A stretch of DNA of 64,000 nt from Halobacillus sp. Marseille-Q1614 (GCF_902809865.1 NZ_CADDWH010000001.1:496001-560000), one strand, 5' to 3'; counted from the stretch's first letter, positions 34,113 through 46,320 are shown. Numbers and translations are program-made. The notes: generated by a model from the letters alone, not told the origin.

Positions 34113-34997
34113 ATGGCAGAAAAAGATCAACAAACACAACTAGTAATCATAACTGGAATGTCTGGTGCAGGAAAAACAGTAGCGATACAAAGTTTTGAAG
34201 ACCTTGGGTATTTTTGTGTAGATAATTTACCGCCGGCTTTACTGCCGAAGTTTTTAGAGCTAATGAAGGATTCGGCAAACAATATTTCTAATGTCGCGCT
34301 CGTAATGGATTTACGGGGCCGCGAATTTTTTGATGCTTTATTTGAAGCGCTTGATCAAGTGGGGAAAGAAGATTGGCTTCAGGCTCATATTCTCTTCCTA
34401 GATGCGGAGGATCAGTCACTAGTATCAAGATATAAAGAAACGAGAAGATCCCACCCTCTTGCGCAAGAGGGGCTTCCTTTGGAAGGAATTCGCCAGGAAC
34501 GCAAACTGCTGGATGAATTAAGAGGTCGTGCCCAGACAATTATCCATACAACGACACTTAAGCCCCGCGAGCTTAGAGACCGTATCATCGGTCAGTTCAA
34601 AGAGAAAGAACAGCACGTTTTTTCCGTGCAGATGGTATCGTTTGGCTTTAAGTACGGAGTTCCAATAGATGCTGATTTAGTGTTTGATGTACGTTTTCTG
34701 CCAAACCCTCATTATGTAGAACAAATGCGGCCTTTAACCGGTTTGAATGCAGAAGTAGCTTCGTACGTGTTTAAATGGTCCGATACGCAGAAGTTTTTAG
34801 AAAAGCTGAAAGACCTGCTGCAGTTTATCCTTCCTCAATATCGAAGAGAAGGAAAAAGTCAGCTCGTCGTAGCTATCGGGTGTACAGGAGGACAGCATAG
34901 ATCAGTAGCAATAGCTGAACATCTTGCCGGCTATTTCTCTACGGATTTTACTACCCATGTAACTCACCGAGACATTGACAAAAGAAAGGGACTGTAA
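34113..34997 (+). CDS. rapZ: RNase adapter / nucleotide-binding protein RapZ
   Basis: P-loop nucleotide-binding protein of 294 residues, YvcJ in B. subtilis. The P-loop GMSGAGKT is at residues 15-22; the C-terminal domain has [16 protein letters not shown]. coli RapZ is an RNase E adapter controlling glucosamine-6-phosphate synthase; in Firmicutes the role is less clear (YvcJ affects competence in B. subtilis). Followed after 3 bases by yvcK. Confidence 0.93.
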   Translation: MAEKDQQTQLVIITGMSGAGKTVAIQSFEDLGYFCVDNLPPALLPKFLELMKDSANNISNVALVMDLRGREFFDALFEALDQVGKEDWLQAHILFLDAEDQSLVSRYKETRRSHPLAQEGLPLEGIRQERKLLDELRGRAQTIIHTTTLKPRELRDRIIGQFKEKEQHVFSVQMVSFGFKYGVPIDADLVFDVRFLPNPHYVEQMRPLTGLNAEVASYVFKWSDTQKFLEKLKDLLQFILPQYRREGKSQLVVAIGCTGGQHRSVAIAEHLAGYFSTDFTTHVTHRDIDKRKGL

Positions 34998-35000
34998 TTC

Positions 35001-35954
35001 ATGAATCGTTCGACAAAACCTCGTGTGGTCGTTATCGGCGGAGGAACAGGTATGCCTGTTTTGTTAAGAGGTTTAAAATATTTTCCTATCGAGCTGTCGG
35101 CTATCGTTACAGTAGCCGACGATGGAGGGAGCTCAGGAAGACTTCGTACTGAGCTTGAAATTCCGGCACCCGGTGATATTCGAAATGTGTTAGCCGCGCT
35201 TTCAGATGCAGAACCAATGCTGCTCGATTTATTCCAGCACCGCTTCACAAACGGGAATGGCCTTTCCGGACATTCGATGGGAAATCTCCTGCTGGCGGCT
35301 ATGACCTCAATGACAGGCGACTTTTACAGAGGAATCAAAGAAATTTCCAGGGTGCTGAATGTCCGAGGAAATATCTATCCAACGGCCAATCATTCCATGA
35401 ATCTCCATGCAGAAATGGAAGATGGGTCGATAGTTTCTGGTGAATCTAATATTCCTAAGCAAAACAAAAGGATCAAACGAGTATTTGTCAGTCCTACGCC
35501 TGTACAGCCATTGCCGGAAGCCATGAATGCTATTAAAGAAGCTGATTTGATCGTCATTGCACCAGGAAGCTTATATACCAGTATTATGCCGAACATCATC
35601 GTTCCCGAAATTCGTGAAGCCCTTCAGCAGACGAAGGCTAAAGTAACATATGTCTGTAATGTGATGACTCAATATGGGGAGACTTCAGGCTATACAGCAG
35701 CCGATCATGTTCAGGCGCTTCATGACCACGTCGGTAAGGGAAGTATTCATTCGATAATTGTGCATAATAAACCAATAGCACCACAAGTTAAGAAGATCTA
35801 TGCAGAAGAAAATGCAGAGCCTGTTGTTTATGATATCGACCGTATTAAGAAAATGGGACTTGAGATAGTAGAAGAAGATATATTGGATAACAGAAAGTCA
35901 ACGATTAGACACGATACGAACAAGCTGGCTCATTTACTATACTCAATGCTTTAG
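35001..35954 (+). CDS. yvcK: Gluconeogenesis factor YvcK/MgfK
   Basis: UPF0052/CofD-like protein of 317 residues needed in B. subtilis for growth and normal cell shape on gluconeogenic carbon sources; it binds UDP-sugars. N-terminal GGGTGMPVLLRGLK and TVADDGGSSGRLR are the ligand-binding signatures; LSGHSMGNLLLAAM is also conserved. Cotranscribed with rapZ and whiA. Confidence 0.93.
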   Translation: MNRSTKPRVVVIGGGTGMPVLLRGLKYFPIELSAIVTVADDGGSSGRLRTELEIPAPGDIRNVLAALSDAEPMLLDLFQHRFTNGNGLSGHSMGNLLLAAMTSMTGDFYRGIKEISRVLNVRGNIYPTANHSMNLHAEMEDGSIVSGESNIPKQNKRIKRVFVSPTPVQPLPEAMNAIKEADLIVIAPGSLYTSIMPNIIVPEIREALQQTKAKVTYVCNVMTQYGETSGYTAADHVQALHDHVGKGSIHSIIVHNKPIAPQVKKIYAEENAEPVVYDIDRIKKMGLEIVEEDILDNRKSTIRHDTNKLAHLLYSML

Positions 35955-35972
35955 TTAAGGGGGTGGACGGTG

Positions 35973-36929
35973 ATGTCATTTGCTTCAGAAATAAAAAAAG
36001 AACTGACGAACGTTGACGCAGAAGATTGCTGTAAAGAATCTGAACTCGCAGCACTAGTTCGAATGAATGGAACGTTCTCTTTGTCTAATCAATCATATTT
36101 ATTAGATGTTCAGACAGAGAATGCAGCTATCGCAAGAAGAATCTATACGCTTATGAAGAGACTATATCCATATCCGGTAGAACTTCTTGTTCGAAAAAAG
36201 ATGCGTCTTAAGAAAAATAATGTATATATCGTTCGAATGAAGGATAACGCTAAGAAAGTGCTGGAAGACTTAGAAATACTAAAGGGGCCATTGTCAATTA
36301 ACCCCAACATTCCAGAAAAATATTTGAAAACGACCTGCTGTAAACGCGCATATCTGCGTGGAGCTTTTTTAGCAGGAGGTTCTGTTAATAACCCGGAAAC
36401 GTCCTCCTATCACTTGGAGATCTACTCATCGGACCAAGAGCATAATGAAGCACTTTGTAAACTGATGAACAGCTTTGGTCTGCATGCGCGTACGCTCGAT
36501 CGTAAAAAAGGCTACATTACCTATTTAAAAGAAGCCGATAAGATAACAGAGCTGATTAGTAATATCGGAGCTCACCAGGCACTGTTTAAATTCGAAGATG
36601 TGCGGATAGTACGGGATATGAGAAACTCCGTAAACCGTCTGGTTAATTGTGAGACAGCAAACCTTAATAAAACGATCGGTGCTGCTTTTCGTCAGGTAGA
36701 GAACATTAAGTTTATTAAGAAAACGGTTGGATTAGATGCACTTCCTGAAAAACTTCGCGAGATTGCTATGCTGCGCTATGAAAATCAGGAAGTTTCTTTA
36801 AAAGAACTAGGAGAGCTCGTAACGGGAGCACCGATTAGCAAATCCGGCATTAACCACAGATTAAGAAAAATCGATGAATTTGCGGATAAAGTCCGGCGGG
36901 GAGAAATTGAAGAAAGTAGTCAAAAATAA
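35973..36929 (+). CDS. whiA: DNA-binding protein WhiA
   Basis: Conserved Gram-positive protein with an N-terminal LAGLIDADG-like domain ([19 protein letters not shown], near residue 115) and a C-terminal helix-turn-helix ([23 protein letters not shown]). It controls sporulation-septation in Streptomyces; in B. subtilis it influences cell division and chromosome segregation. 318 residues. An in-frame GTG sits directly before the ATG; the ATG is 7 bases from AAGGGGGTGG... and is preferred. Confidence 0.93.
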   Translation: MSFASEIKKELTNVDAEDCCKESELAALVRMNGTFSLSNQSYLLDVQTENAAIARRIYTLMKRLYPYPVELLVRKKMRLKKNNVYIVRMKDNAKKVLEDLEILKGPLSINPNIPEKYLKTTCCKRAYLRGAFLAGGSVNNPETSSYHLEIYSSDQEHNEALCKLMNSFGLHARTLDRKKGYITYLKEADKITELISNIGAHQALFKFEDVRIVRDMRNSVNRLVNCETANLNKTIGAAFRQVENIKFIKKTVGLDALPEKLREIAMLRYENQEVSLKELGELVTGAPISKSGINHRLRKIDEFADKVRRGEIEESSQK

Positions 36930-36965
36930 TGCCACAAGCTGAGATTCGTGCTATAATGATTCTTA

Positions 36966-36999
36966 TAAAGAACGCTCTCATTTAGAGAGGCGTTCTTTA
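36966..36999 (+). terminator. Hairpin between whiA and crh
   Basis: Long stem AAAGAACGCTCTC/GAGAGGCGTTCTTT with a 4-5 base loop and only a short T-rich tail. Probably a partial terminator or processing/stabilising hairpin, since crh is expected to be read from the same transcript. Confidence 0.65.
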
Positions 37000-37061
37000 T
37001 TTAAAGGCTATGAATGCGCTTACTTTAATATTGTGGAACCGTAATGAAAGGAGTAGAATAG

Positions 37062-37316
37062 ATGAAAGAACAATTACTGACGATTGACTTAAACACCGGG
37101 CTGCAAGCCAGGCCGGCAGCTCAATTCGTCCAGCTTGCCAATCGGTTTAATGCAGATGTCTTTATCGAAAAAGACAACAAGAGAATCAATGCCAAGAGCA
37201 TTATGGGCTTAATGAGCTTAGCAATTGGACACGGCGAAGAAGTTACCTTAATCGCTGATGGTAATGATGAACAGACAGCGATTGATGAGTTAACTAAATT
37301 TGTCAAGAAGCCATAG
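37062..37316 (+). CDS. crh: Catabolite repression HPr-like protein Crh
   Basis: HPr paralogue that acts only in regulation. At position 15 the catalytic histidine of HPr is replaced by Gln (TGLQARPAA), so it cannot carry PTS phosphate, while Ser46 is kept (NAKSIMGLM) for phosphorylation by HprK. P-Ser-Crh is a CcpA co-regulator. 84 residues. It can be contrasted directly with the true HPr at 49.8-50.1 kb. Conserved position after whiA. Confidence 0.96.
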   Translation: MKEQLLTIDLNTGLQARPAAQFVQLANRFNADVFIEKDNKRINAKSIMGLMSLAIGHGEEVTLIADGNDEQTAIDELTKFVKKP

Positions 37317-37354
37317 AGGTTTATGTGAATCTATGAGCAGAAACAATAAGGGAA

Positions 37355-37381
37355 CGTTCTCATACGGTACATATGAGAACG
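37355..37381 (+). repeat. Perfect inverted repeat after crh
   Basis: CGTTCTCATA and TATGAGAACG, 10-bp perfect arms with loop CGGTACA, no T tract. Could be an RNA 3'-end stabiliser or protein site. Confidence 0.6.
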
Positions 37382-37394
37382 GTTAGCCAATGAA

Positions 37395-37421
37395 AAACCC
37401 GCTGGAATCTCCAGCGGGTTA
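37395..37421. terminator. Bidirectional terminator between crh and clpP
   Basis: Eleven-bp stem AACCCGCTGGA/TCCAGCGGGTT with a 3-base loop, T-rich on the minus side. It separates convergent genes. Confidence 0.85.
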
Positions 37422-37428
37422 TTGTTTA

Positions 37429-38016
37429 TTATTCGTTTGTTTTTTCCATTACTTTGTCGATTAAACCGTATTCCACTGCCTCATGAGCTGACATGAAGTT
37501 ATCACGGTCGGTATCGCGCTCGATTACTTCAATTGGCTGTCCTGTTCTTTCAGATAGGATCTGGTTCAGCTTCTCGCGCATTTTAATAATGCGGCGGGCG
37601 TGGATTTCGATATCCGCTGCCTGTCCCTGAGTGCCGCCCAGCGGCTGGTGAATCATGACTTCACTGTTAGGGAGAGCATAACGTTTTCCCTTTGTACCCG
37701 CGTTTAATAGGAAAGCACCCATAGAAGCGGCCATACCAGTACAAATTGTAGAAACATCTGGTTTAATAAACTGCATAGTATCATAAATAGCCATTCCAGC
37801 TGTGATGGATCCACCTGGAGAGTTGATGTATAGGGAGATATCCTTATCCGGATCGTCTGCTGCAAGGAATAAAAGCTGAGCTACGACGGAGTTTGAAATG
37901 TTATCGTCAATCGGGCTGCCTAACATAATGATACGGTCTTTTAACAGGCGGGAGTAAATATCGTAAGCCCGCTCTCCTCTGTTCGTTTGTTCAATAACTG
38001 TTGGCACTAAGTTCAT
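37429..38016 (-). CDS. clpP: ATP-dependent Clp protease proteolytic subunit
   Basis: Serine peptidase forming the double-heptamer barrel used by ClpX, ClpC or ClpE for regulated proteolysis and quality control. Catalytic triad Ser98 (TGMAASMGA), His123 (MIHQPLGG) and Asp172 is intact. 195 residues. AGGAGGAATCAC lies before the ATG. A CtsR operator overlaps its promoter, so heat and protein stress should induce it. Confidence 0.97.
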   Translation of the reverse strand: MNLVPTVIEQTNRGERAYDIYSRLLKDRIIMLGSPIDDNISNSVVAQLLFLAADDPDKDISLYINSPGGSITAGMAIYDTMQFIKPDVSTICTGMAASMGAFLLNAGTKGKRYALPNSEVMIHQPLGGTQGQAADIEIHARRIIKMREKLNQILSERTGQPIEVIERDTDRDNFMSAHEAVEYGLIDKVMEKTNE

Positions 38017-38063
38017 TAGTGATTCCTCCTTTTTTCATTGCCTTTATGTTGGAATGTATTTTT

Positions 38064-38092
38064 ATCATACAATTATGGTCAGAAAAGGTCAA
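38064..38092 (-). promoter_or_regulatory. clpP SigA promoter
   Basis: On the minus strand: TTGACC, 17-base spacer, TATGAT. The -35 lies inside the CtsR heptad repeat. Confidence 0.8.
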
Positions 38093-38093
38093 A
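38077..38093 (-). promoter_or_regulatory. CtsR operator of clpP
   Basis: Plus-strand GGTCAGA-AAA-GGTCAAA matches the CtsR tandem heptad (A/GGTCAAA-N3-A/GGTCAAA) with one mismatch, overlapping the clpP -35. Confidence 0.88.
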
Positions 38094-38231
38094 CAAAAAC
38101 GTTCGACTATTTCCTTCTACCATCTTTCCCTAAATATGGGTGAATAAACGTACAAATATAATGTTGAAGATTTTTATAAAGCCTTGCTTTTCTTTATACA
38201 AATAGATATAATAGATTCTGCGCTTTGATAT

Positions 38232-38307
38232 GCGCCCGTAGCTCAGTTGGATAGAGCGGTAGATTCCGGTTCTACGTCAGTCGGGGGTTCGAATCCTCTC
38301 GGGCGCG
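38232..38307 (+). tRNA. tRNA-Arg (CCG anticodon)
   Basis: Full cloverleaf of 76 bases without encoded CCA: acceptor GCGCCCG/CGGGCGC, D arm AGCTCAGTTGGATAGAGC, anticodon stem GTAGA/TCTAC with loop TTCCGGT (anticodon CCG, reading CGG), T arm GGGGGTTCGAATCCTCT. Stands alone; a terminator follows. Confidence 0.96.
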
Positions 38308-38316
38308 CTGTTTCAG

Positions 38317-38349
38317 GAAGTTTCAGAAACATCTGGAGCTTCTTTTTTT
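38317..38349 (+). terminator. tRNA-Arg terminator
   Basis: Ten-pair stem including G-U pairs (GAAGTTTCAG/CTGGAGCTTC), loop AAACAT, then seven T residues. Confidence 0.75.
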
Positions 38350-38543
38350 ACCTATTAATTACTATATTTATATAATATTAGTTCATTTATACAAACGTTA
38401 TACAAAAGTAATACACTCTCTGTATTGGCCGTAAATGGTGATAACATTATATTTATGTAGTTTTAAATCGAAAGCTTTTGTGTTATAGTAGATTATATAA
38501 GTTGTAGAAACTGCTGCTCGCTTATACCAGAAAAGGAGTTTTT

Positions 38544-38771
38544 ATGACAAACATTCTTCGATTTAAAATCATCTCAACTGAACAGATTCCAGATGACCGC
38601 AGGATACATGTATTTGACATGCTTCACCAGAGAACGCTGTCTTTTAACATGGAGTCTATGAAGCGTTCACCGGAAAGACTTACTGGCGAAGAAGAGTTAT
38701 CACAGTTCTTGAACACGAAAAAAAATAAAATAGATTACGGGTATTACGATCAAAGGGGGCACGTTTCATAA
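38544..38771 (+). CDS. Small hypothetical protein
   Basis: 75 residues, not recognised. No membrane segment or signal peptide; it is charged (MKRSPERLTGEEEL, NTKKNKIDYGYYDQRG). AAAGGAG lies 5 bases before the ATG and TGTTATAGT, an extended -10, lies about 60 bases upstream, so it is probably a real independent gene. A hairpin GGCACGTT/AACGTGTC covers its stop codon. Function unknown. Confidence 0.65.
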   Translation: MTNILRFKIISTEQIPDDRRIHVFDMLHQRTLSFNMESMKRSPERLTGEEELSQFLNTKKNKIDYGYYDQRGHVS

Positions 38772-38790
38772 ACGTGTCCTTATTGTGTTT
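38754..38790 (+). terminator. Hairpin over the stop of the small gene
   Basis: GGGGCACGTT pairs with AACGTGTCC (one mismatch region), loop TCAT, followed by a weak T-rich tract. The stop codon lies in the loop-side of the stem. Confidence 0.5.
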
Positions 38791-38863
38791 TTAATATATC
38801 ATTTTAAGTGGGTGCAAAGTGAGTTATAATACATAGTGATGACACGATAAAGGTGGACATGAA

Positions 38864-39097
38864 ATGAACGAGGCTGTGCTTTATCTTAAACAAGGCTGCG
38901 GACTTTGTAACGAAGTAAAAGGCCTTTTGGAAATTTTACAAGAAGAATTCGAGATTCATGTTACAGAAGTGGATATTGAGGGTAATAAACTATTAGAAGA
39001 GAAATACTTACTTGAAATACCTGTCCTTGACTTGAACGGAGAAGAAATGGATTATCGATCAATCGATCTTTTCACACTAAGAGAGCGTTTACATTAG
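38864..39097 (+). CDS. Glutaredoxin-family (DUF836-like) protein
   Basis: 77-residue thioredoxin-fold protein with a CxxC-type active site KQGCGLCNEVKG at residues 9-20 and the cis-proline segment LEIPVLDLNG near 52-61. Likely a small thiol-disulfide oxidoreductase, possibly working with bacillithiol or thioredoxin; partner unknown. It sits just before cggR, an arrangement I recall from other Bacillaceae. Confidence 0.78.
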   Translation: MNEAVLYLKQGCGLCNEVKGLLEILQEEFEIHVTEVDIEGNKLLEEKYLLEIPVLDLNGEEMDYRSIDLFTLRERLH

Positions 39098-39116
39098 CGG
39101 GACTTAATTTTATAGC

Positions 39117-39145
39117 TTGCGCACCTTATGACTCACTGTTAATAT
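39117..39145 (+). promoter_or_regulatory. cggR-gapA operon promoter
   Basis: TTGCGC, 17-base spacer, TAATAT with TGT extended -10. The arms CACCTTA/TAAGGTG around it could also form a hairpin ending the upstream gene. Confidence 0.75.
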
Positions 39146-39177
39146 GTAAGGTGAAAAGAATATTTTTTTGCTCCTGG

Positions 39178-39213
39178 TGGGACAGAATATGACGACCTGG
39201 GACAATTTCAACC
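39178..39213 (+). promoter_or_regulatory. CggR operator
   Basis: Two direct repeats downstream of the promoter: TGGGAC-N6-TGAC, 4 bases, TGGGAC-N6-AACC. Spacing matches the B. subtilis CggR operator CGGGAC-N6-TGTC-N4-CGGGAC-N6-TGTC exactly, with a few base changes. Bound CggR should block elongation until fructose-1,6-bisphosphate rises. Confidence 0.85.
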
Positions 39214-39249
39214 CAGAATCGTATTTCTTATGAAAAAAGGAGCTTGTCC

Positions 39250-40278
39250 ATGAGAGCTTTAATTGACCTGCAAAAGAGATTGTTCCCAGACGTACTTGAA
39301 ATTATGCAGCGACGCTACCAGCTGCTCCATTACATTCACCTTATGCAGCCGGTTGGCAGGCGGACGCTGTCTGACAATGTCGAGCTTGCAGAGCGGACGG
39401 TCCGAAGTGAGGTAGAGTTTCTTAACAAAATCGGAGCTGTTGCGATTACTTCAAGAGGCATGCACCTGACTTATGAAGGACAGAATATATTGGAGCAATT
39501 AGCTGATTTCATCAAGGACGTTACGGGGATAAAGGTTTTAGAAAAACAATTAAAGGATACATTAAAGTTAGACTATGTAGTGGTGGTGCCTGGTGACAGC
39601 GATGAGCTCGACTGGGTTAAGCATGAGATGGGACGGGCTTGTGTGGATTACATGCGAAGTACCCTGAATCCAAGAGATACAATTGCTATAACTGGCGGGA
39701 CAACCATGGCAGCTGTCGCTGAAATGATGACCCCGCTTGAAAATGCAGATCATTGCATGTTCGTGCCGGCTCGCGGTGGTTTAGGCGAGCGGGTGGAGAA
39801 TCAGGCTAACACTATCTGCGCCGAGATGGCGAAGAAAGCAAGAGGGGATTATCGACTCCTCTACGTGCCGGATCCGCTAAGCGAAGGCTCTTATCAAACC
39901 ATTATAGAAGAACCTTCTATAAAAGAAATTTTGCATATGATCCGAAATGCTTCAATCGTTGTGCATGGTGTAGGAGATGCGATTACGATGGCAGAGAGGC
40001 GTAAGACGTCACCTCAGCAGATGGAGATAATTAAGGAAAGCCAAGCAGTTGGAGAAGCCTTTGGTTATTACTTTAACCGTAAAGGAGAAGTTGTTCATAA
40101 AGTCCGGACAGTAGGTCTCCAGCTGGAAGATTTAAAGTTTGCAGAACATGTTATCGCCGTTGCAGGTGGACGCTCGAAGGCGAAAGCTATTGCTTCCTAT
40201 TTTCAACCCGGTCAAAGCAATGTTTTGATCACCGACGAAGGAGCAGCACAGGAGCTTTTAAGGGATACTTCCCTTTAA
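39250..40278 (+). CDS. cggR: Central glycolytic genes regulator
   Basis: SorC/DeoR-type repressor, 342 residues, of the gapA-pgk-tpiA-gpmI-eno operon, released by fructose-1,6-bisphosphate. N-terminal winged helix (GRRTLSDNVELAERTVRSEVEFL, residues about 35-60) and a C-terminal sugar-phosphate-binding domain with ITGGTTMAAVAEMM and VHGVGDAITMAERR. The frame allows TTG at 39244, but it abuts AAAAAGGAG; ATG 39250 is 7 bases away. First gene of the operon and autoregulated. Confidence 0.95.
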   Translation: MRALIDLQKRLFPDVLEIMQRRYQLLHYIHLMQPVGRRTLSDNVELAERTVRSEVEFLNKIGAVAITSRGMHLTYEGQNILEQLADFIKDVTGIKVLEKQLKDTLKLDYVVVVPGDSDELDWVKHEMGRACVDYMRSTLNPRDTIAITGGTTMAAVAEMMTPLENADHCMFVPARGGLGERVENQANTICAEMAKKARGDYRLLYVPDPLSEGSYQTIIEEPSIKEILHMIRNASIVVHGVGDAITMAERRKTSPQQMEIIKESQAVGEAFGYYFNRKGEVVHKVRTVGLQLEDLKFAEHVIAVAGGRSKAKAIASYFQPGQSNVLITDEGAAQELLRDTSL

Positions 40279-40314
40279 ATAAATTTGTTTATACAATTTA
40301 AGGAGGAATTTTGA

Positions 40315-41322
40315 ATGACTGTAAAAGTAGGAATTAACGGTTTTGGACGTATTGGGCGTAACGTATTTCGCGCTTCACTAAAAAACGATGATGTAGAAGT
40401 AGTAGCAGTTAACGATTTAACTGACGCTAACATGCTTGCTCACTTACTGCAATACGACACAGTACATGGTACTCTTGAAGATGAAGTTACTGTAAATGGT
40501 GACAACCTTGTAGTAGGCGGAAAAGAGATCAAAGTTATCTCTGAAAAAGATCCAGCTCAACTTGGATGGGGAGACCTTGGAGTAGAAGTAGTTATCGAAT
40601 CTACTGGCCGCTTCACTCAAGGCGAAGATGCTAGAAAACACCTTGAAGCAGGAGCTAAGAAAGTTGTTATCTCTGCTCCAGCTAAAGGAGAAGACTTTAC
40701 AGTAGTTATGGGTGTTAACGAAAAAGACTACAACAAAGATGAGCATGATGTTATTTCTAACGCATCTTGTACTACAAACTGCCTGGCACCATACGCGAAA
40801 GTTCTTAACGACAAATTCGGTCTTAAGCGCGGTATGATGACAACAGTTCACTCCTACACTAACGATCAGCAGATCCTTGATCTTCCACACAAAGATTACC
40901 GCCGTGCGCGTGCAGCTGCTGAAAACATTATCCCTACTACTACAGGTGCTGCACAAGCCGTTGCAAAAGTACTTCCTGAGCTTGAAGGAAAACTTAACGG
41001 TATGGCTATGCGTGTACCAACTAAGAACGTATCTATCGTTGATTTAGTAGCTGAACTAGATAAAAATGTAACAGCTGAAGAAGTAAACGAAGCTCTTAAA
41101 GCTGAAGCTGAAGGTGAACTTAAAGGAATCCTTGGTTACAGCGATGAGCCTCTAGTATCATCTGATTACAACGGAAGCACTTACTCTTCTGTAATCGACG
41201 GTCTATCTACAATTACTCTAGAAGACAACATGGTTAAAGTTGTTTCCTGGTATGACAACGAGTTCGGATACTCTAACCGTTGTGTAGACCTTGCAGCATT
41301 CCTTAAAAAGCAAGGCCTATAA
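40315..41322 (+). CDS. gapA: Glyceraldehyde-3-phosphate dehydrogenase
   Basis: NAD-dependent glycolytic enzyme making 1,3-bisphosphoglycerate. NAD fold INGFGRIGRNVFRA at the N-terminus; catalytic cysteine in SNASCTTNCLAP near residue 152; WYDNEFGYSNR at the C-terminus. 335 residues. Codon choice is visibly restricted (CTT, GTA/GTT, AAC), as expected for one of the most expressed genes. AAGGAGGAATTTTG precedes the ATG. Confidence 0.98.
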   Translation: MTVKVGINGFGRIGRNVFRASLKNDDVEVVAVNDLTDANMLAHLLQYDTVHGTLEDEVTVNGDNLVVGGKEIKVISEKDPAQLGWGDLGVEVVIESTGRFTQGEDARKHLEAGAKKVVISAPAKGEDFTVVMGVNEKDYNKDEHDVISNASCTTNCLAPYAKVLNDKFGLKRGMMTTVHSYTNDQQILDLPHKDYRRARAAAENIIPTTTGAAQAVAKVLPELEGKLNGMAMRVPTKNVSIVDLVAELDKNVTAEEVNEALKAEAEGELKGILGYSDEPLVSSDYNGSTYSSVIDGLSTITLEDNMVKVVSWYDNEFGYSNRCVDLAAFLKKQGL

Positions 41323-41365
41323 TACGATTTAACCAATCGGTTATAATAGAATACAAGGCAATAGG

Positions 41366-41396
41366 AAAAGGAGGGGGTCTCATGTCCTCCTCCTTT
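41366..41396 (+). other. Hairpin between gapA and pgk
   Basis: AAAGGAGG pairs perfectly with CCTCCTTT across GGGTCTCATGTCCT. Only three T residues follow, so it is more likely an mRNA-stabilising or partial-termination hairpin that reduces pgk relative to gapA. Confidence 0.6.
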
Positions 41397-41514
41397 ACCC
41401 ATGTCTTGGGGAATTATCCTTGTTCTTTAAGCGTTTCTATAAGCGCAGATTGTGGAAATGTACATAAGGCAGGGACATTTTAAAGTCGACTACATTAAAG
41501 GAGGTAGGTCTTTC

Positions 41515-42696
41515 ATGAATAAAAAAACAATTCGTGATGTTGAAGTAAGTGGAAAAACTGTTTTCTGTCGTGTTGATTTTAACGTGCCAATGAGCGATGG
41601 AAAAGTAACAGATGACACAAGAATAAAGGCCGCATTGCCAACGATTAAGCATTTAACAGGAAATGGAGCAAAAGTTATCCTATCCAGCCACCTTGGCCGT
41701 CCAAAAGGCGAAGTGGTAGAAGAACTTCGTTTAGATCCTGTAGCTGAGCGTTTGAGCAACCTTCTTGGCCAAACGGTTACAAAAACGGATGAAGTCTGCG
41801 GTGATGAAGTGACAAAAGCCATTTCTGAACTTGAAGATGGAGATATCCTGCTTATCGAAAATGTCCGCTTCCACCCGGGAGAAGAAAAGAATGATGCAGA
41901 GTTAGCTAAAGCATTTGCTGATATGGCTGACCTGTATGTAAACGATGCTTTCGGTGCTGCTCACAGAGCTCATGCATCTACTGCAGGAGTTGCCGAGCAC
42001 ATTCCAGCCGTAGCAGGCTTCCTAATGGAGAAAGAGATCAATGTGCTGAGCAAAGCTCTTTCTAATCCGGAACGTCCTTTCACTGCCATTATTGGCGGCG
42101 CGAAAGTCAAAGACAAAATCGGTGTTATTGATAACTTAATCGATAAAGTCGACCATCTGATTATTGGCGGAGGCTTAGCGTACACGTTTGTAAAAGCACA
42201 AGGCCATGAAATCGGAAAGTCTCTACTGGAAGAAGATAAAATTGATCTTGCAAAAGAATATATGAAAAAAGCAGAAGACAAAGGTGTAGACTTCGTTATG
42301 CCTGAAGACGTAATTGTCGCTGATGATTTCTCTGACTCTGCTAATACAAAAGAAGTGGCTATCGACAGCATCCCTGCAGATTGGGAAGCCCTGGATATCG
42401 GGCCGAAAACTCGTAAGAAATATGCAAATATTATCAAAGAGTCTAAGCTTATCATCTGGAATGGACCAATGGGAGTTTTCGAACTAGAAACGTTTGCTAA
42501 TGGTACAAAAGAGGTCGCAAATGCCCTTTCTGAAACGAATGGTTATAGCGTCATCGGCGGAGGCGACTCTGCTGCCGCTGTGGAGAAGTTCGGCTATGCT
42601 GATGCTATGGATCACGTATCAACTGGCGGCGGAGCTTCCTTGGAATTCATGGAAGGTAAAGAGCTTCCAGGCGTAGCATTATTGAATGACAAATAA
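41515..42696 (+). CDS. pgk: Phosphoglycerate kinase
   Basis: Makes ATP from 1,3-bisphosphoglycerate. N-domain [20 protein letters not shown] and [10 protein letters not shown]; nucleotide domain [23 protein letters not shown] and the C-terminal [25 protein letters not shown]. 393 residues. The frame extends upstream to 41452; ATG 41515 follows AAAGGAGGTAGG and gives the family N-terminus. Confidence 0.98.
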   Translation: MNKKTIRDVEVSGKTVFCRVDFNVPMSDGKVTDDTRIKAALPTIKHLTGNGAKVILSSHLGRPKGEVVEELRLDPVAERLSNLLGQTVTKTDEVCGDEVTKAISELEDGDILLIENVRFHPGEEKNDAELAKAFADMADLYVNDAFGAAHRAHASTAGVAEHIPAVAGFLMEKEINVLSKALSNPERPFTAIIGGAKVKDKIGVIDNLIDKVDHLIIGGGLAYTFVKAQGHEIGKSLLEEDKIDLAKEYMKKAEDKGVDFVMPEDVIVADDFSDSANTKEVAIDSIPADWEALDIGPKTRKKYANIIKESKLIIWNGPMGVFELETFANGTKEVANALSETNGYSVIGGGDSAAAVEKFGYADAMDHVSTGGGASLEFMEGKELPGVALLNDK

Positions 42697-42718
42697 AAAT
42701 AGGGAAGGTGAGGATACG

Positions 42719-43472
42719 ATGCGTAAACAAGTAATTGCAGGTAACTGGAAAATGAACAAAACCCACACTGAGGCTGAGGATTTTATTCAAACTGTAAAGA
42801 ACGAAGTACCTTCTTCTGAGCAGGTAGAATCCGTAGTATGTGCACCTTTTCCTTTTCTTCAAAAGCTCGTAGAAGCGACAAAAGGAACTTCCATCGAAAT
42901 CGGCGCACAGAATATGTACTTTGAAGAAAGCGGAGCATTTACTGGTGAAGTGAGTCCTGTCATGCTTAAAGAGCTTGGTGTAACTTATGTGGTGCTTGGC
43001 CACTCTGAACGTCGTGAGATTTTCAAAGAAACAGATGAAGATGTTAACAAAAAAGTCCACGCGGCATTCAAGCATGGATTAACTCCAATCGTCTGTGTAG
43101 GGGAATCCCTGGAGCAGCGTGAAGCTGATCAGACAATGGATCACGTAGAATCTCAAGTTAAAAAAGCGCTGGAAGGATTAAATGATGAGCAGGCTTCTAA
43201 AGTCATCATTGCTTATGAGCCGATCTGGGCGATTGGTACAGGCCGTACGGCTACTTCTGAACAGGCGAATGAAGTATGTACTCACATACGCCGCGTCATC
43301 ATTGACTTCTATGGCTCTGACGTAGCAGAAGCTGTACGTATTCAATACGGCGGAAGTGTTAAGCCGGCAAACGCTGACGAACTATTATCACAGTCTGATA
43401 TTGATGGTGCTTTAGTAGGAGGAGCCAGCTTAGAAGCTGATTCATTCTTAAAACTCGTGGAGGCAGGTAAGC

Positions 43473-43480
<8 letters not shown>
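42719..43480 (+). CDS. tpiA: Triosephosphate isomerase
   Basis: Interconverts dihydroxyacetone phosphate and glyceraldehyde-3-phosphate, joining glycerol catabolism (GlpD product) to lower glycolysis. Catalytic His in [10 protein letters not shown] and Glu in [13 protein letters not shown]; phosphate-binding YGGSVKP and LVGGASL. 253 residues. The frame opens within pgk, but ATG 42719 after AAGGTGAGG is the family start. Confidence 0.98.
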
Positions 43481-46312
<2,832 letters not shown>

Positions 46313-46320
46313 TTACCAAT

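Noticed and set aside
41970-42455. 161-codon open frame antisense to pgk
   Set aside because: Shadow of a highly expressed, codon-biased gene; no ribosome-binding site and low-complexity Ser/Ile-rich product. The same holds for 40444-40956 opposite gapA.
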